From assembly GCA_958295665.1 (NCBI GenBank), contig OY282560.1:313081236-313145235 (forward strand): DNA of 64,000 nucleotides, given 5' to 3'. The stretch comes from Tipula vernalis. Taxonomy: Eukaryota > Arthropoda > Insecta > Diptera > Tipulidae. Position numbers and translations under genes: made by a program. Positions 54,740-64,000 of the stretch are shown piece by piece. Numbering within the stretch: the stretch's first letter is position 1; each line of letters opens with the position of its first letter. The notes below the pieces were generated by a model. That model was not told where the DNA came from, made no database searches, and was given only the letters and a program-made list of their open reading frames with translations.

Positions 54740-55450
54740 GTTTTCAAGAAAGAGGATTTTTTGTTTTCGAATTTCATATTTTAGTAGTCAAAGTTTATTC
54801 AAACTTTTCGGAAATAAACGTGGTTATTAAAAATTATTCGAGCTTTACCAAATTATTCGAGATTCTAAGTCACACTCGAAATTTGCGGTGTCTTAGTGAT
54901 ATATCGAGATTTACGATATTTTTTGGGATTTTTCGAGTTTTTTAAGTTTGTTATTCGAAATTTTATAGACTTCGATGTTATTTCAGTTTAGCGAGTCATT
55001 CAAAATTATCGTCATTGTAATATTTTCGATATTATTCGGGGTTTTGCGAAGACAAATTTTTTTAAGGATTATTTTAGAATTTTAAGTTTATCTGAGTTTT
55101 TCTGGAATATTTGAAATTTTTATAAATATTGAGATTATTCTAGAATTCCATGATAAAACTAGCTTTTCAAGATTTACAAGGGTTTAGTTGTTACAAATCT
55201 AGTGATTTAGCGAGAATTTTATTGTTAAGCTTTTTTCACATAGATGACATTTTTCTAGAATATTTGAAATTTTCTGAGCTACCCGAAATAATTTTGGTTT
55301 AATCGATATTGCGAATTTGAACGACATTTGCCTGCTTAGTTTCGAGGCTCGTTGATGTTATTCACGTGATGTATTGTTTATTCAAAATTGTTGAAGAGGT
55401 TCCTGGATTCTTCGAGATTATTTCAAATTTTTCGATATTATTAGAAAGTG
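54740..55450 (-). repeat. TCGA-rich interspersed repeat, minus copy
   Basis: Reverse-orientation homologue of 34,560-35,300 (see there). It directly abuts the AAAACGCGATAT fold-back, while the other copy lies near the AAAATCCCG arrays. Confidence 0.7.
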
Positions 55451-55970
55451 TTCAAAGTTAGTTGATAGATTATGAGTGGGGAGTTAATGCTTCAAGTTGA
55501 GTTGCATCATGATTATTTCACAAGTTTTTTGTAGATAATATACATACATAGATAAGTAACAGTCCTGGACAATATGGCTTTAGTGAACGAGTCAATCAAG
55601 GTTGGCTAAAATTTGGTGGTTGTAAATAATTCGTGACACCTAAAGAGAGCGTTGAGAAGAATGAATAATGAGTAAGACAAAATAACAATGCCGATTGCCG
55701 ATTGGCGAAATAAAAACATTTTTGTTTTGGGCGTTTATTTTTTAATGAAAATTTTGAATTTCTTTACACAAGCAATGCATACGCTACATTCGTAGACCAA
55801 CCGCCACTACATTTATGTTTGTATTTTAAATAGTTGGACGGCAGGCTAGTTTATAATTTATTTTGTTTTTTAAAGCTTTTATTTTACGTTAAAATACTGC
55901 GCAATATTTGTCCTACGCCATGTAATTAATATTTAGGTCTAAGTTAAGCTGCTATAATTTTGCAGTTAAT
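55451..55970. other. No supported gene
   Basis: AT-rich, nothing recognised. Confidence 0.3.
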
Positions 55971-56270
55971 AAAGTACACTTTTGATCTTCATTTTTACAT
56001 TCACCAACCTTATGTTCTCCGGCGCATTTAGGGTGACTCGTTTCATTTTTACATCCATTTGATTTGTGAGAAAATCATAACATCTGGAAAGTTTATTACC
56101 ATCTACAACTACATCAAATCTTAGAATTAGCTTTTCAGCCTCCTTAATTTTTTTTTTGTACGTTGCATTGTCCGTTTCTTTTTCACTTCTTTCTTCTCGA
56201 AAATTTATTTCTGCGGCCCTCTCTAAATCAACGATATATCGACGTATTTGTTTCCTAGTATGAGGAATGT
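55971..56270 (-). pseudogene. Zinc-knuckle (gag-like) relic
   Basis: Minus-strand frame without an ATG: RYIVDLERAAEINFREERSE and onward (about 56,255-56,105), then in another frame GCKNETSHPKCAGEHKVGEC (about 56,053-55,994). The latter resembles the zinc-knuckle region of LINE ORF1/gag proteins. Family not determined. Confidence 0.35.
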
Positions 56271-56909
56271 AAATTGTTTTTGACTACTTTATGAACTTTT
56301 AAAGTTTGACAAACTTGGGTTGGGGCAACCGAATACTTAAATAAAATCTGTTGTTGTCGGACGAAAATTCACTCCAAGCTGATCGTCCTTCCAAAACCGA
56401 TAAACAGTAGACTTAATTGTAGACACTTAATTTCATAAAAAGTTGTTCAATGTCAGCGAACATGTTTATTTGGACTAACCCAATCCATCTACCTAATCGT
56501 TTTATTTTTATGTTCATTGGTGATATAAATGATAAGCACAATTTTCGAATGGAAGTCGCTGCTACCTACCGAAACCAAACCAAACCGAAAACAATTCAAA
56601 TCACCAATTTAAAACTTTTCCATTTTCCTTTATGGTTTTGTTTTGTAAATTAGTTATTTGATTTTAGTAGTTATTAAATCGTTGTTGTAAATGATTTTCA
56701 CCGACGAACAGTAAAAAATATCTTTTTTTTAATTTCCCTTCTTCCGTTTGTTTATTTCGGACTAGAATTGAAGACAAATAAAATCTGTGTTTGTTAGTTT
56801 TTTTGGTGGAAAACTGTTTTTTTTTGGTGGAAGTCAATAAAATTTAGGAGTGGAAAAATTAAAGTGGAAACTATTATTTTAATGTTTTTTTTTTGTTTTT
56901 TCATTTCAG
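56271..56909. other. 3' end of the upstream integrin intron
   Basis: No gene. Ends with a polypyrimidine tract and acceptor TTTTTTCATTTCAG (AG at 56,908-56,909), showing that the integrin gene has at least one upstream non-coding exon. Confidence 0.6.
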
Positions 56910-57433
56910 ATTGAAACGGCGTACATAATACGACAGTCACAGTAAAATGTCGAAGTTTATAGTAAATTTAAGTATATTAGGATTATTAGTATGTGTAACA
57001 TTAACACAAAGTCAATCGGCACCCCGATTGGTGGCGACCATCGATCCGTGCATCACAAAAACAACATGCCGGGAATGCATACAAACCCAATCATGCGCCT
57101 GGTGTATGAAAACTAATTTTCAGGATAAACCACGATGTTTTGAACAAAGTCGAGCACCACTTCTCGAATGTGAAAATGATAAATATGACCCAGCTAATTT
57201 TGAAAAAGTTGTATGGGCTACAGCGTTAACAAAAGGTGGTCATCGAACATCGATAAGTGGCGGTACAATAGTGGAGGGATCATCTTCCAGTTCATCATCC
57301 TCATATTCGAATAGTTCATCGTTTTCAAATTCGTCCGAATATGGTTCGTCGAGTTCAGGTTCATCTAGTTCTTCGGGTTCTTCAAAAATTACACAAATTT
57401 ATCCACAGCGGGTTAGTCTTAGTTTAAGAGCAA
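56910..57433 (+). CDS. mys: Integrin beta (betaPS type), first coding exon
   Basis: The exon begins after the acceptor at 56,908-56,909; the ATG is at 56,947 and the donor GTAAGT at 57,434. Residues 1-24 (MSKFIVNLSILGLLVCVTLT...) are a signal peptide. A PSI domain follows with the cysteines C35, C41, C44, C50, C53, C64 and C75 (CITKTTCRECIQTQSCAWC). An unusual run of serines (111-147) precedes IYPQRVSLSLRA, the start of the hybrid domain. Beta integrins pair with alpha subunits as plasma-membrane receptors for matrix proteins such as laminin and tiggrin and link them to actin, e.g. at muscle attachment sites. Exon phase is 1. The gene continues to the right beyond the window, so only the N-terminal part is seen. 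The symbol follows the Drosophila betaPS gene by similarity and exon layout. Confidence 0.93.
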
Positions 57434-57932
57434 GTAAGTCAATTTGTTTACTTTATTTAATTCTATTTTATCATTCCCATAATAATTTATATTATCAACT
57501 GTGGTTCGAGTAAGAGCCATATCTGCTATATAAATCATCGATATATAACTGAGATAAATAAATGGGTAAATCCTGTGGTCAAGATTTTTCGATTGCAAAT
57601 AAACGTTTAATATGCAAACGCTATATAGCAGTAAGAGATTATTAAATATTATTTAAAATCAAATTTAGATTGCGATGACGCGAAAAATATTGCAATGTAA
57701 CATAACTGATATTGACATTCAAAAGTAAGACTGAATTTTATCACTAAGTAAGTTTTGATCATTCGATCTTTTAACATAATGTGCTCACAAATTCATCAAA
57801 TTACTCTGGCAGAACCAGATAATCTTATTCGATAAGTAATAATTTTTTTGCCTGCCACTTGGACCGCTTCCGCTACTCAGCGATAGGCACTCATTTAAAA
57901 ATTAATCATTTGGTTTTATTTCCTATTTTCAG

Positions 57933-58161
57933 ATCAAAAACATACATTAAAAGTCAGTTATTCACAAGCCGAAGATTATCCAGTCGATCTTTACTACTTG
58001 ATGGACTTGTCCAAATCTATGGAGGACGACAAAGAGAAACTTTCCCATTTAGGTGATCTTCTAGCATCAACGATGAAAAACATCACATCCAACTTCAGGC
58101 TTGGTTTTGGATCATTTGTAGACAAAGTGTTAATGCCATACGTATCGACTGTACCTAAAAA
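57933..58161 (+). CDS. mys: Integrin beta exon: hybrid domain to MIDAS of beta-I
   Basis: Acceptor TATTTTCAG (AG 57,931-57,932) and donor GTGAGT at 58,162. It encodes [20 protein letters not shown] and then [12 protein letters not shown]...[24 protein letters not shown] is the DxSxS metal-ion-dependent adhesion site that coordinates the ligand-binding Mg2+. It enters in phase 1 and leaves in phase 2, consistent with both neighbours. Confidence 0.95.
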
Positions 58162-58381
58162 GTGAGTATCGTCCGAATTTAATTATATATTGTATTTTCG
58201 ATTTTTTTTTCACGCACAAATATCTGATGATAGCTGAACAATATGTTCTGAATACGATAAGAATAAGGAGAATCGTTTACCAAGCGCTTCAAAAATTTGA
58301 TTTTTTGATTTTACTTTTTTTAGTTTATGATTTTTGTTATTTTTTTTTTTTTTTTTTGACACCAAATGCGTATCATTTCAG

Positions 58382-58466
58382 ATTGTTACAACCATGCGAT
58401 GGTTGTGAAGCACCATACGGATATCGTAATCATATGCCACTTGATATTGATACAACACGTTTTTCT
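58382..58466 (+). CDS. mys: Integrin beta alternative exon (copy A)
   Basis: 85 nt, acceptor AG at 58,380-58,381 after a poly-T tract, donor GTGAGT at 58,467. It encodes LLQPCDGCEAPYGYRNHMPL and DIDTTRFS, part of the beta-I specificity-determining loop with its two-cysteine turn. The same phases and length as 58,881-58,965 mean the two are interchangeable. Flies splice one or the other (known as exons 4A and 4B of Drosophila betaPS), changing ligand affinity. Confidence 0.92.
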
Positions 58467-58880
58467 GTGAGTGGGTTGAGCAAAATTATGATTGCTTGCG
58501 TATATATTTTGTAATTTGCATTTTATAAATATTGGTATATTTAATTATATATGGGATATTTGGAACGATTTTAAATCAGGGAAATTTATTTGTATTGTAT
58601 TTTTGGGATTTATAGATATTGTATTTTTTTTGGAACTGCTGATCTGCTCCTTTAAGTATATTTTTTAATAGTTGTGCTATATTTTTTGTATCATATTTTT
58701 TAAAATACTACTTCTTCCAACCGATATCAAAATCGCATTCGAAAAAGCTCATCATCGATCGATCTACGCGCATGTTCTGTTATACATTTTTTTTTTTAAA
58801 TGATCAACAATTGTATGTCTTAATATTATTGGATGTTTTATTTATACAATATACATATTTTTCTATTACCATTATAACAG

Positions 58881-58965
58881 TTTAGAAGAACCATGTACAG
58901 GTTGTGCTGCTCCTTATGGTTACCATAATGTTATGCCACTCAGCACGGATACGTATCTTTTTGCT
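58881..58965 (+). CDS. mys: Integrin beta alternative exon (copy B)
   Basis: 85 nt, acceptor ATTATAACAG (AG 58,879-58,880), donor GTAAGT at 58,966. It encodes NLEEPCTGCAAPYGYHNVMP and LSTDTYLFA. It is homologous to the exon at 58,382-58,466. Including both would put 170 nt between phases that need 85, breaking the frame (170 is not a multiple-of-three equivalent of 85), so they must be mutually exclusive. Confidence 0.92.
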
Positions 58966-58971
58966 GTAAGT

Positions 58972-59947
58972 TTTAACAGTTTAACACCACAAAAAACAAA
59001 ACAAAAAAATCTAATCTGTTTTGCTAAAAACCAAACAAACAATTTATTAAAATTAATTAATCTTTTTATTTTGTGTGTAAAATGGTGTTAATCAATATTT
59101 AATCCACACTGAACATAGTTTAAAACACTTAGAAGTTATCTACGTATGAAATCGTCAGGGGTATGGATTGAGAATTAATCTCGAAATGATTTTACTCGCT
59201 TACCACTTTAATATTATTAAATATACTGATTGGCTAATTAATTAATAAACAAAAAAAATCTTACTAAAATTAGGTTCGTGTCGAATGGAATCCATGCCCC
59301 AACACCAAAATGAATTATACACAACAACATTAATTGTAAATTCAACACCATAAATATAAATAAATCATTACACCCTTAATCGTATAATATCTGCGTTCCC
59401 CTCGATTATGTTACTGCATATAAAAATGTACAGCAAAAACTTAGACAGCATTTAAATCATTTTCAGCATTGTACATAAATACATAAACCGAACAAGAACA
59501 TACTTTTTTTGTAAAGAAAATTCGTGTATGCATGTGGTGTGGTGTGTTGTATATTTAAAGTGCTTTACAATTAAAAATCATAAAATTCAAATATTTTTAA
59601 TTGATCGAATTCATCATAACTACTATTTATCTTTTGTATATTACTAACAGCCTTATAAAAAAAAACCTGCAAATTTATTAACTGGCGATGCTTTAGTAGA
59701 ATAACTAACATGTAAATTATTTGCTTTAATAAAAATATATTATGAAAGGTGAGTTAAAAAATGGGTTTAAAATTATGTAAATAAGATAAAAATGTAATAA
59801 ACAATATAAAAATATATATTGTGCTTTATAAAACACAAATTATTGTAGTTAGTGGTTTGCGCTTATCAAATTTTCGTTTTTTATAATGCTTAATTTGTTC
59901 ATTGATTGTTTTTTTTTATTTTACGTTTATTTTTATGGCGTGTTTAG
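58972..59947. other. Integrin intron
   Basis: About 1 kb between the alternative exon B and the next constitutive exon. AT-rich, with no embedded gene recognised. No third homologous 85-nt exon was found. Confidence 0.6.
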
Positions 59948-60118
59948 ACAGAAGTAAAAAATGCTGCAGTCTCAGGTAATTTAGATGCACCTGAAGGTGG
60001 TTTTGATGCTATCATGCAAGCAGTCGTGTGCCGAAATCAAATTGCGTGGAGAGATCAAGCACGTCGCTTACTTGTATTTTCCACTGATGCCGGATTTCAT
60101 TATGCTGGAGATGGAAAA
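59948..60118 (+). CDS. mys: Integrin beta exon: beta-I domain continuation
   Basis: 171 nt in phase 0, acceptor GTGTTTAG (AG 59,946-59,947), donor GTGAGT at 60,119. It encodes [37 protein letters not shown] and [28 protein letters not shown] carries the synergistic and adjacent metal-site residues of the beta-I domain. It joins either alternative exon in frame. The following exon is not in the window. Confidence 0.95.
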
Positions 60119-60699
60119 GTGAGTTATTTTATTTTTCAGGATTTTTAGTCAAAATATTCTCAGGTTTCTCGTTATTTGATCATGACCTAGTTTTATCTAA
60201 TATTGAAAAAATAGAAGGTGTTGCATTCCTCAATTTGGTTCGTTGATTGGACCGTTTTTTTTTGTCTGTTTATTGATGAAATAGTCATGAATCTTGGAAT
60301 ATAATTTTCTAAGGGTGATCTTTCAGTCGGGTCTGATTAATGTTTACAATGGAAAAAGCAACAAAAATTGAAGATATTAGCTGTGTTTACATTGCTTGTC
60401 AAAGAATGCAATTAATATTACCTTTCATAATTTGTTGCACACCGAGGACCAATGCTAAGAAGCTTTGAGACATTTTTTATTTTGGTATGTGAAAAAACGA
60501 AAATTTTTGGAAATTGTTCTAATTTCTATGAATGTTAGAATTTCAAAAAATCGCCATCCTCTAAGGCATAAAACGAATTAAAATAATCTTTAAAAAATTT
60601 GTTATATGTATTTAAAATACTTGATTTTGAGCTTACCGTATACAATAAAATGATATAGTCTTACATTTAATCCCGTTGATGCCCAGTCTATTACTAATT

Positions 60700-61430
60700 G
60701 ACCAACTAAAAAATCTGTTCAAATCATCTAGCAGCTCCACGCAATCAGTTTACCCAGACGAAAATTTTCAAATCGTCGTCGAAAAGGAGGCCACTGGCAA
60801 ACTCAAAGTATTAAACAACATCGTCGATAAACAATTTAATTAATAATGGTACAATATCTTGAGGAAAGCCAGATGTCGTGTGAAATAGCTCGTAACAAGA
60901 ATCAAAAATCATAATGGATTGGCAGCAATCGGAAAGGTAAGAACGCAACCAGTCAATTGGGATGAACTGACAATTTAAAATCTTTAATAAATTGATAAGA
61001 ATTGAATGGACGATCTTATCAAAAGCCTTCGCAAAATCAGTTTAAAAAATTTCTAGTTGCTGTCTGGAGCTTAAACTATTAAATAAATTGCCCCAAAAAC
61101 CAACCAGATTAGTGACTGTGGATCTGCCAGTGTAAAACCCGTGCTGAACAGGAAAAGTAAATGTTTTAGTATGGGAAAACAATCCCCTGTGAACGGAGAG
61201 AACGGCATTCCCCGGATAATTCCTTGTTTTTTCTATTCGTCTTTTAAGGTGGACAAATGCAAAAAATTTTCCACTACGTAGACTTTCATTAAACATGAAG
61301 ATGATTGGACGGGACAAACTCTCAGCAAAATACTTGTGACCAGCATCAACCCTTATTAAAATCAAGATTAAGGAAGTAATCACAACCTTCTTGCTCAGTA
61401 AATTTAAAATAATTAATAACACGGAACTGT
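60700..61430 (-). pseudogene. LINE reverse transcriptase relic inside the integrin intron
   Basis: Read leftward: FAESLSRPIIFMFNESLRSG, then VQHGFYTGRSTVTNLVGF (61,350-61,080), the RT fingers. Then DFAKAFDKIVHSILI (about 61,035-60,990) with the first catalytic Asp, and a decayed DDDLKIF (about 60,775) for the second. It is a Jockey/CR1-like clade, antisense to the integrin gene. Frameshifts and missing pieces mean it is dead. Confidence 0.85.
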
Positions 61431-62444
61431 GAGTTCATTATTGTACCACGGCTCCAAGGCCTGAAGCATTCCTGAGAAGGTCATTAAACATAGAACAATG
61501 TCATTTAAATTTCCGCCACGTTGTAAAAAGTCGCAATCGCAATTGCTGAGGAACTAGTTTATGGAAGAGTAGTCGGCATTCCCGAAATAGAAATAAAAAT
61601 GATTTTTGTGATTAATTTTAATCGATCGATGAAATCAGCCCGCGTAGCAAAGGTGTTCCGAATAGGAAACCTAAGGTTAATGTCGCAAAAAAAATTTAAT
61701 TTTGATGGAAATAATTAAAAAAAGAAACTTTATGAGAGAAAAGGAAAACGTAGAATTTGGATATCAAAATTTAACAAAGTTTAAAAAAAAGATTGAATAC
61801 ATTGAATTGATTGAAACAAAGGAATAGAAGTAGACCGTTTAGAAATTTCAGTCATTCAAGAACAATACAAACTAAAGAGTACGTATTCCCTGGCATAACG
61901 AGTTTTTTGAATGCAGGAGACTTTTTTGTGCCGGGCAATGTATCTTTTAGAGTGATTCAGCGAACTATTTCAAAATTATTTCGCTTAGCTAAACTCAATA
62001 GAAACACGAAAACTCATTTGTAAACACAAAAAACACGTCTCCACCAAATAATCAGAAAATGACATCGGTCGGAACACAAACGCTCGCGAACATTCGCAAC
62101 CGTTTTTGGTTCACGCATTGTTGTTGTCTCCACTGGAAAAACCGTGTTCTCAAGTAGTTTTGTAAACGTGTGTGATAAATGAAGACTCTTTTATTTGGAA
62201 CCTACTACTCAGGTTGGGCAAAGAAGACTCTAAACAGGAATTATCAAACCGGCGAAAGAAACAGTGGAACACTATGATTTGTCAGTCTAAAACATAAATG
62301 TCGACATCTACTTTCCATTTGAGATCTTATACAGTCTAGCCCGAGTGAATAATATCTGTTTGCACACAAATAGTAAATAAACTTGTTTCATCCACTTTCG
62401 TTTAATTAATTTCTTAAATTGATAAGAATACTTCCCGAAAAGAA

Positions 62445-62469
62445 GAAATTGTTAAGAGTCTGCAATTCA
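62445..62469 (+). repeat. Direct repeat, first copy
   Basis: 25-bp exact repeat with 62,758-62,782, starts 313 bp apart. Confidence 0.85.
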
Positions 62470-62757
62470 GTTTCGATCTGCTAGGTGCAAGCATTGTGAA
62501 CAATAAATCGCGTTGTTGAATCGATATCATCAGGCTATAGCTACTGAACTGCTAAACTTTACCCTGATTTTTTTTTTTCCTATATGTATATAGGAATCAA
62601 ACAAGTACTTAAAGTATTAACGAATTTTACTTTACCCTTTAAAAACTTTCAACAATTTCAATTTTATTGTATTTAACGCATACATGCGGGTACTAATTCA
62701 AACATTAAGTTATTCTGGTATATTCCAGATATGTATATAAATATTTTACGAAGAGTA

Positions 62758-62782
62758 GAAATTGTTAAGAGTCTGCAATTCA
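62758..62782 (+). repeat. Direct repeat, second copy
   Basis: 25-bp exact repeat with 62,445-62,469. Confidence 0.85.
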
Positions 62783-62990
62783 ATTTCGGAAGAATACTTC
62801 CATTTTGTGACCGTAAGACTCACTTCCCGGGATGGACACCTGTAGCAAACACAGAGATCGAATGTAAGCCAAAACTAAAGAAAGCAGAACTCAGGGAAGG
62901 AATGATTTCTGGAAAGGAAATAACCAATAAGTAAAATCCTATTGACCTAAGCCTCTCGTTTTGTCCACTTAAGACGATGCAGAAACTAGT

Positions 62991-63930
62991 CGATTAATAC
63001 ATCATACTGCAGGTGCTACCAGCCCTGCCATCCAGCAAAATGCAATTTTAATTTATTTTATGCAAAATCCACTATTACGGCATTACATAAAATGTAAAAC
63101 CTATTGAGAAAGCATTGGCCACGAAGGCAGTTGCTCTTCAGGCAAGATCCCTACAAAGTAGAGGGGTGGATTAACAGAACCATCAAATGGATCAAACACA
63201 TATTGATGGGCAGAGAAATCTCTGCCAACTTAGGAAATGAAACCTATGAAATAGGTGCTACCAGAGGTTATCTACAACCTCACCTCTTATTGTAGTTGTA
63301 GATGAACTTCTAACAGGTATGGGCCAACTTCGATATAATGTAATAGGGTATGGCGAAGATATTTCTAACGCGAACCTATTGTGGGAGAACTGAAGAAGGT
63401 CTCAAATAAAACAATAATCATACCTTTCACCAGGAGGAGGAAACTCAACACTCCTCAGTTTGTGTTAGACGAAATACAACTTGGCTTCGATGCGAAAGTT
63501 AAATGCGTGGGAGTTATCATTAGATCAAAAGTTGGCTTGGGACTCACATCTTACAATAATAATAAACAAGGCAAAATGTTATGGTCCGGTAAGCAAATGG
63601 CAAGTAGGACCTGGGGCCTTAGTTCCAAAGCAAATGATCAACGCAGGAATAACATATACTACGGTTGTATAGTGGAAGAGGATAGTGAAAAACGGTAATG
63701 GCGAAATTGGCCGAATTCCAGCCTAAATATTCTTGGCCAAGTACTGCTTGACTGCAGATACCATCTCTTCCGGGCATATTCTTACAGAATACCCAGCGCT
63801 ACAACAGCAAAGAAGGAAGCACATAGAAGAGTTCTTCATTTCATTGTCAACCAAAGGAATCCTGAACTTAAAGAAATGGAAGTTGTTTGAGTTCAAGGAA
63901 CAGGGAACACAAAAGATCTTTTAGGTCGCA
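62991..63930 (+). pseudogene. LINE (R1/Jockey-type) RT C-terminal relic
   Basis: Plus-strand broken frames: VVDELLTGMGQLRYNVIGYG and EDISNANLL (about 63,295-63,380), matching the RT active-site region VVDELLxxLNxxGYxxIGYADD with the first D of the pair changed to E. Then IIPFTRRRKLNTPQF (63,414-63,458), AWELSLDQKLAWDSHL and KCYGPVSKWQVGPGALVPKQ (63,505-63,635), the RT thumb and connection. The end (63,733-63,924) is Lys/Glu-rich and may be the C-terminal tail. It is inserted in the sense direction of the integrin gene. Confidence 0.75.
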
Positions 63931-64000
63931 GTCGCAATGCAGAAGGCCGGTGTATTACTTAGCACGATTTCCCTATTATTATTAAATATCACGGCAAACT

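Larger units (their letters stand above)
61431..62990. other. Intronic or intergenic region with direct repeats
   Basis: No gene. The 25-bp word containing AAATTGTTAAGAGTCTGCAA occurs at 62,445-62,469 and again at 62,758-62,782, followed in both by a TTTCG-containing stretch. Confidence 0.4.

Noticed and set aside
61811..62023. 70-codon plus-strand frame near the integrin gene
   Set aside because: Not in a phase or with splice sites that would extend the integrin, and no family match.

Overview
The window is eukaryotic and AT-rich, with short GT-AG introns and many decayed transposons. It is almost certainly insect DNA and most likely dipteran. The evidence is the 5' part of a beta-integrin gene (myospheroid/betaPS type) with the two alternative 85-nt exons known from flies, a P-element remnant, mariner, hAT, Jockey and BEL relics, and base composition. 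No bacterial operons, CRISPR arrays or convincing tRNA genes were seen.

Layout. 0-0.7 kb: one minus-strand first exon of an unrecognised host gene. 1.2-3.3 kb: a tRNA-derived SINE split by an internally deleted P-like element with perfect flanking duplications. 3.4-5.9 kb: a broken BEL/Pao retrotransposon. 5.9-7.7 kb: the highlight, an intact intronless 541-codon Fanzor gene (eukaryotic TnpB relative, an RNA-guided nuclease) on the minus strand. A 69-nt fold-back lies just past its stop codon and is a candidate guide-RNA scaffold. About 0.4 kb upstream of its start codon are two exons of a Dis3/Rrp44-like gene that still carry their intron. 9.8-11.1 kb: an intact 429-codon orphan gene. 12-26 kb: a retroelement cluster with a LINE relic, two Ty3/gypsy fragments, a copia fragment, a Jockey element and a recent Ty3/gypsy insertion with both LTRs and a 5-bp target duplication.

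26-56 kb is mostly non-coding DNA, probably the upstream and first-intron region of the integrin gene. It holds a hAT relic with an 8-bp target duplication, pogo, Jockey and mariner relics, small deletion derivatives with terminal inverted repeats, and two kinds of short-unit arrays (AAAATCCCG and AAAACGCGATAT). Beside each array lies a copy of one TCGA-rich repeat, the two copies in opposite orientation 20 kb apart. 56.9-60.1 kb: integrin beta exons coding for the signal peptide, PSI domain, a serine-rich insert and the start of the beta-I domain with its metal-binding DxSxS. The gene continues beyond the window. LINE relics lie downstream.

The host genes do not form a pathway. Most of the window is a record of nested insertions. 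The Fanzor locus is the only element that looks capable of coding for an active, possibly programmable, enzyme.
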